DNA of 36,111 nucleotides, taken from Streptomyces benahoarensis. Its GTDB lineage: Bacteria > Actinomycetota > Actinomycetes > Streptomycetales > Streptomycetaceae. This document shows, in pieces, positions 34,869 through 36,111 of the stretch. Location of the stretch: the NCBI RefSeq assembly GCF_007280575.1, contig NZ_VKJP01000027.1, positions 1 to 36,111 of the forward strand, written 5' to 3'. Position numbers and translations under genes: made by a program. Below the pieces are notes generated by a model. That model searched no databases and had not been told where the DNA came from. It saw only the letters and a program-made list of their open reading frames with translations. Position 1 is the first letter of the stretch, and each line of letters starts with the position of its first letter.

Positions 34869-34914
34869 CTAGGCCGTTTCGTTCGGATCAGATGATCCGA
34901 ACGAAACGGCCTAG
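34869..34914. repeat. 46-bp perfect inverted repeat (22-bp arms)
   Basis: The left arm 34869-34890 (CTAGGCCGTT...CGGATCA) is exactly complementary to 34893-34914, with only GA between. It sits immediately beside the IS481 left end. It may be a bidirectional terminator, two abutting insertion-sequence termini, or a scar. Confidence 0.9.
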
Positions 34915-34978
34915 GTGTTCTGTCCCGGGAGGTTGTGGACGGGTGATGCAGGTCTCGGCTGAGGGATCTTGAACGGGT

Positions 34979-35034
34979 GAGGGCCTTCCGGGTTCGGTGT
35001 GGATTGCGACGTCTACACCGACCGGAAGGCCCTC
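34979..35034 (+). promoter_or_regulatory. Hairpin abutting the transposase start codon
   Basis: GAGGGCCTTCCGG (34979-34991) pairs with 35022-35034. An inner stem of TCGGTGT (34994-35000) pairs with ACACCGA (35015-35021). The right arm ends exactly before the GTG at 35035, so in mRNA the stem would bury the translation start. Such structures commonly protect IS elements from activation by readthrough transcripts. Confidence 0.65.
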
Positions 35035-35987
35035 GTGCCCCACCGTAATGCACCCCTGACCGAGACCGGACGCCTGCGCCTGGCCCGCTGCGTCGTCGAG
35101 GACACTGGCCCCTGCGCAGGGCCGCCGAACGCTTCCAGGTCTCACCGACCACGGCCCAGCGGTGGGCCACCCGCTACCGCCAATTCGGCGAGGCGGGCAT
35201 GACCGACCGCTCCTCCCGTCCGCACACCAGCCCGCGCCGCACCCCGACCCGCACCGAACGCCGAATCATCAAGGTCCGCGTCCTGCGCCGCTGGGGACCG
35301 GCCCGCATCGCCTACCTCCTGGGCCTGAACCCCGCGACCGTCCACCGGGTCCTGACCCGCTACCACCTGGCCCGCCTCACCCACCTCGACCGTGCCACCG
35401 GCCGCGCCATACGCCGCTACGAACGCGACCGGCCCGGCGAACTCATCCACGTCGACATCAAAAAGCTCGGCAACATCCCCGACGGCGGCGGGCACAAGGC
35501 ACTCGGGCGCCAGGCGGGCCGCAAGACCCGCTCCGGCGCCGGCTACAGGTACCTCCACAACGCCGTCGACGACCACTCCCGCCTCGCCTACAGCGAGATC
35601 CTCACCGACGAGAAGAAAGAGAACGCCGTCGCCTTCTGGCAGCGGGCCCACACGTTCTTCACCCAGGCCGGGATCACCATCGAACGCGTCCTGACCGACA
35701 ACGGCTCCTGCTACAAACCCCACCTCTGGCGCAACTCCCTTGCACAACAAGGGGTTTCACACAAGCGGACCCGTCCCTACCGCCCCCAGACCAACGGGAA
35801 GGTCGAGAGGTTCAACCGCACCCTCCTCGACGAATAGGCCTACGCGCAGCCCTACCGGACCGAGACCGAACGACACGACGCATACCCCGCCTGGCTCCAC
35901 ACCTACAATCACCACCGCGGACACACCGCGCTCAAGGGCCAACCACCCACCAGCCGCTTCCCCAACCTCACAGGGCAATACGCCTAG
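35035..35987 (+). pseudogene. IS481-family transposase, frameshift plus premature amber codon
   Basis: The protein opens with a helix-turn-helix region: LTETGRLRLARCVVED, then after a one-base loss at 35104-35106 WPLRRAAERFQVSPTTAQRW and RYRQFGEAGMTDRSSRPH. The rve/DDE core follows with HVDIKKLG, the second Asp in RVLTDNGSCYKPHLW and the Glu in TNGKVERFNRTLLDE. At 35835-35837 a TAG stands where the family has TGG (DEWAYARPY). The frame then continues WLHTYNHHRGHTALKG to GQYA and the natural stop at 35987. Two independent lesions mean it cannot move on its own. Confidence 0.9.
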
Positions 35988-36111
35988 TACTGCAACGACA
36001 CTCCGTGATGTTGTCTGCGTCTGTAGTGACTGGTGCGGGCGCGGGCCTGGCTTCTTCTTCGCCATAGGGACCAGGCGATTACGTGCTGGATCCCATAATG
36101 GATGGGAGAGG

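Larger units (their letters stand above)
34916..36000 (+). mobile_element. IS481-family insertion sequence
   Basis: This is an element of about 1085 bp around one transposase gene, the usual size for IS481. The left end is taken at TGTTCTGTCCC and the right end at CGACA, giving TGT...ACA termini. The inverted repeats beyond these are weak, and no target-site duplication is visible (flanks CTAGG and CTCCG). The exact ends are therefore provisional. Confidence 0.65.

Noticed and set aside
35757..36065. Minus-strand frame starting MAKKKPGPRP at the right edge
   Set aside because: Only the first 20 or so codons lie outside the IS481 element. The rest is antisense to the transposase. A disrupted gene start is possible but cannot be supported.

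Overview
The window is high-GC actinobacterial DNA, most likely from a Streptomyces or close relative. The signs are strongly GC-biased third codon positions, GTG and TTG starts, GGAG-type ribosome binding sites and Streptomyces-type gene families. The first 34 bases match a Nextera (Tn5) Read 2 sequencing adapter with one mismatch, so the left edge is a contig end and not natural DNA. No tRNA, rRNA or CRISPR array was seen.

Left flank (35-5675): a truncated NarL-type response regulator with its sensor kinase, an FAD/NAD(P)-binding oxidoreductase, an epoxide hydrolase and a DUF3159-like membrane protein. From 5.9 to 11.2 kb the DNA is a patchwork. It holds a decayed P450-reductase tail, a broken serine integrase and a second copy of that integrase's N-terminus 2.9 kb further on. 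Between the two integrase pieces lies a two-gene membrane operon: a small RipA-like membrane protein and a membrane-anchored protein with a TIR-like domain. An IS1380 transposase fragment and a broken L,D-transpeptidase follow.

Core (11.5-23.8 kb): about 12 kb of intact, tightly packed genes that together read as a catabolic pathway from L-pipecolate (a lysine breakdown product) to 2-oxoglutarate. They encode a DAO-family FAD oxidase, an ALDH7-type aminoadipate-semialdehyde dehydrogenase, an HglS-type 2-oxoadipate decarboxylase/hydroxylase, a fused FAD/Fe-S D-2-hydroxyglutarate dehydrogenase and an unusual Glu/Leu/Phe/Val-family dehydrogenase. A CAT-type cationic amino-acid permease and two LysR regulators, each divergent from one catabolic operon, complete the locus. 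The dehydrogenase could either remove nitrogen from glutamate or deaminate aminoadipate directly. No aminotransferase is present.

Right flank (24.3-36.1 kb): a gene graveyard. It has a frameshifted TrkA-N protein, a PAP2-like membrane protein, and half-genes joined at abrupt boundaries: haloalkane dehalogenase, PPOX, hemerythrin, HipA kinase, trans-sulfuration enzyme, amidohydrolase, ferredoxin-ferredoxin reductase and UvrD-type helicase. A complete PhzF-like gene, a hypothetical tandem-repeat-like gene and a mutated IS481 copy are also there. This suits a plastic chromosome arm or island that has lost many genes around an intact metabolic block, although assembly chimerism must be excluded because of the adapter at the edge.
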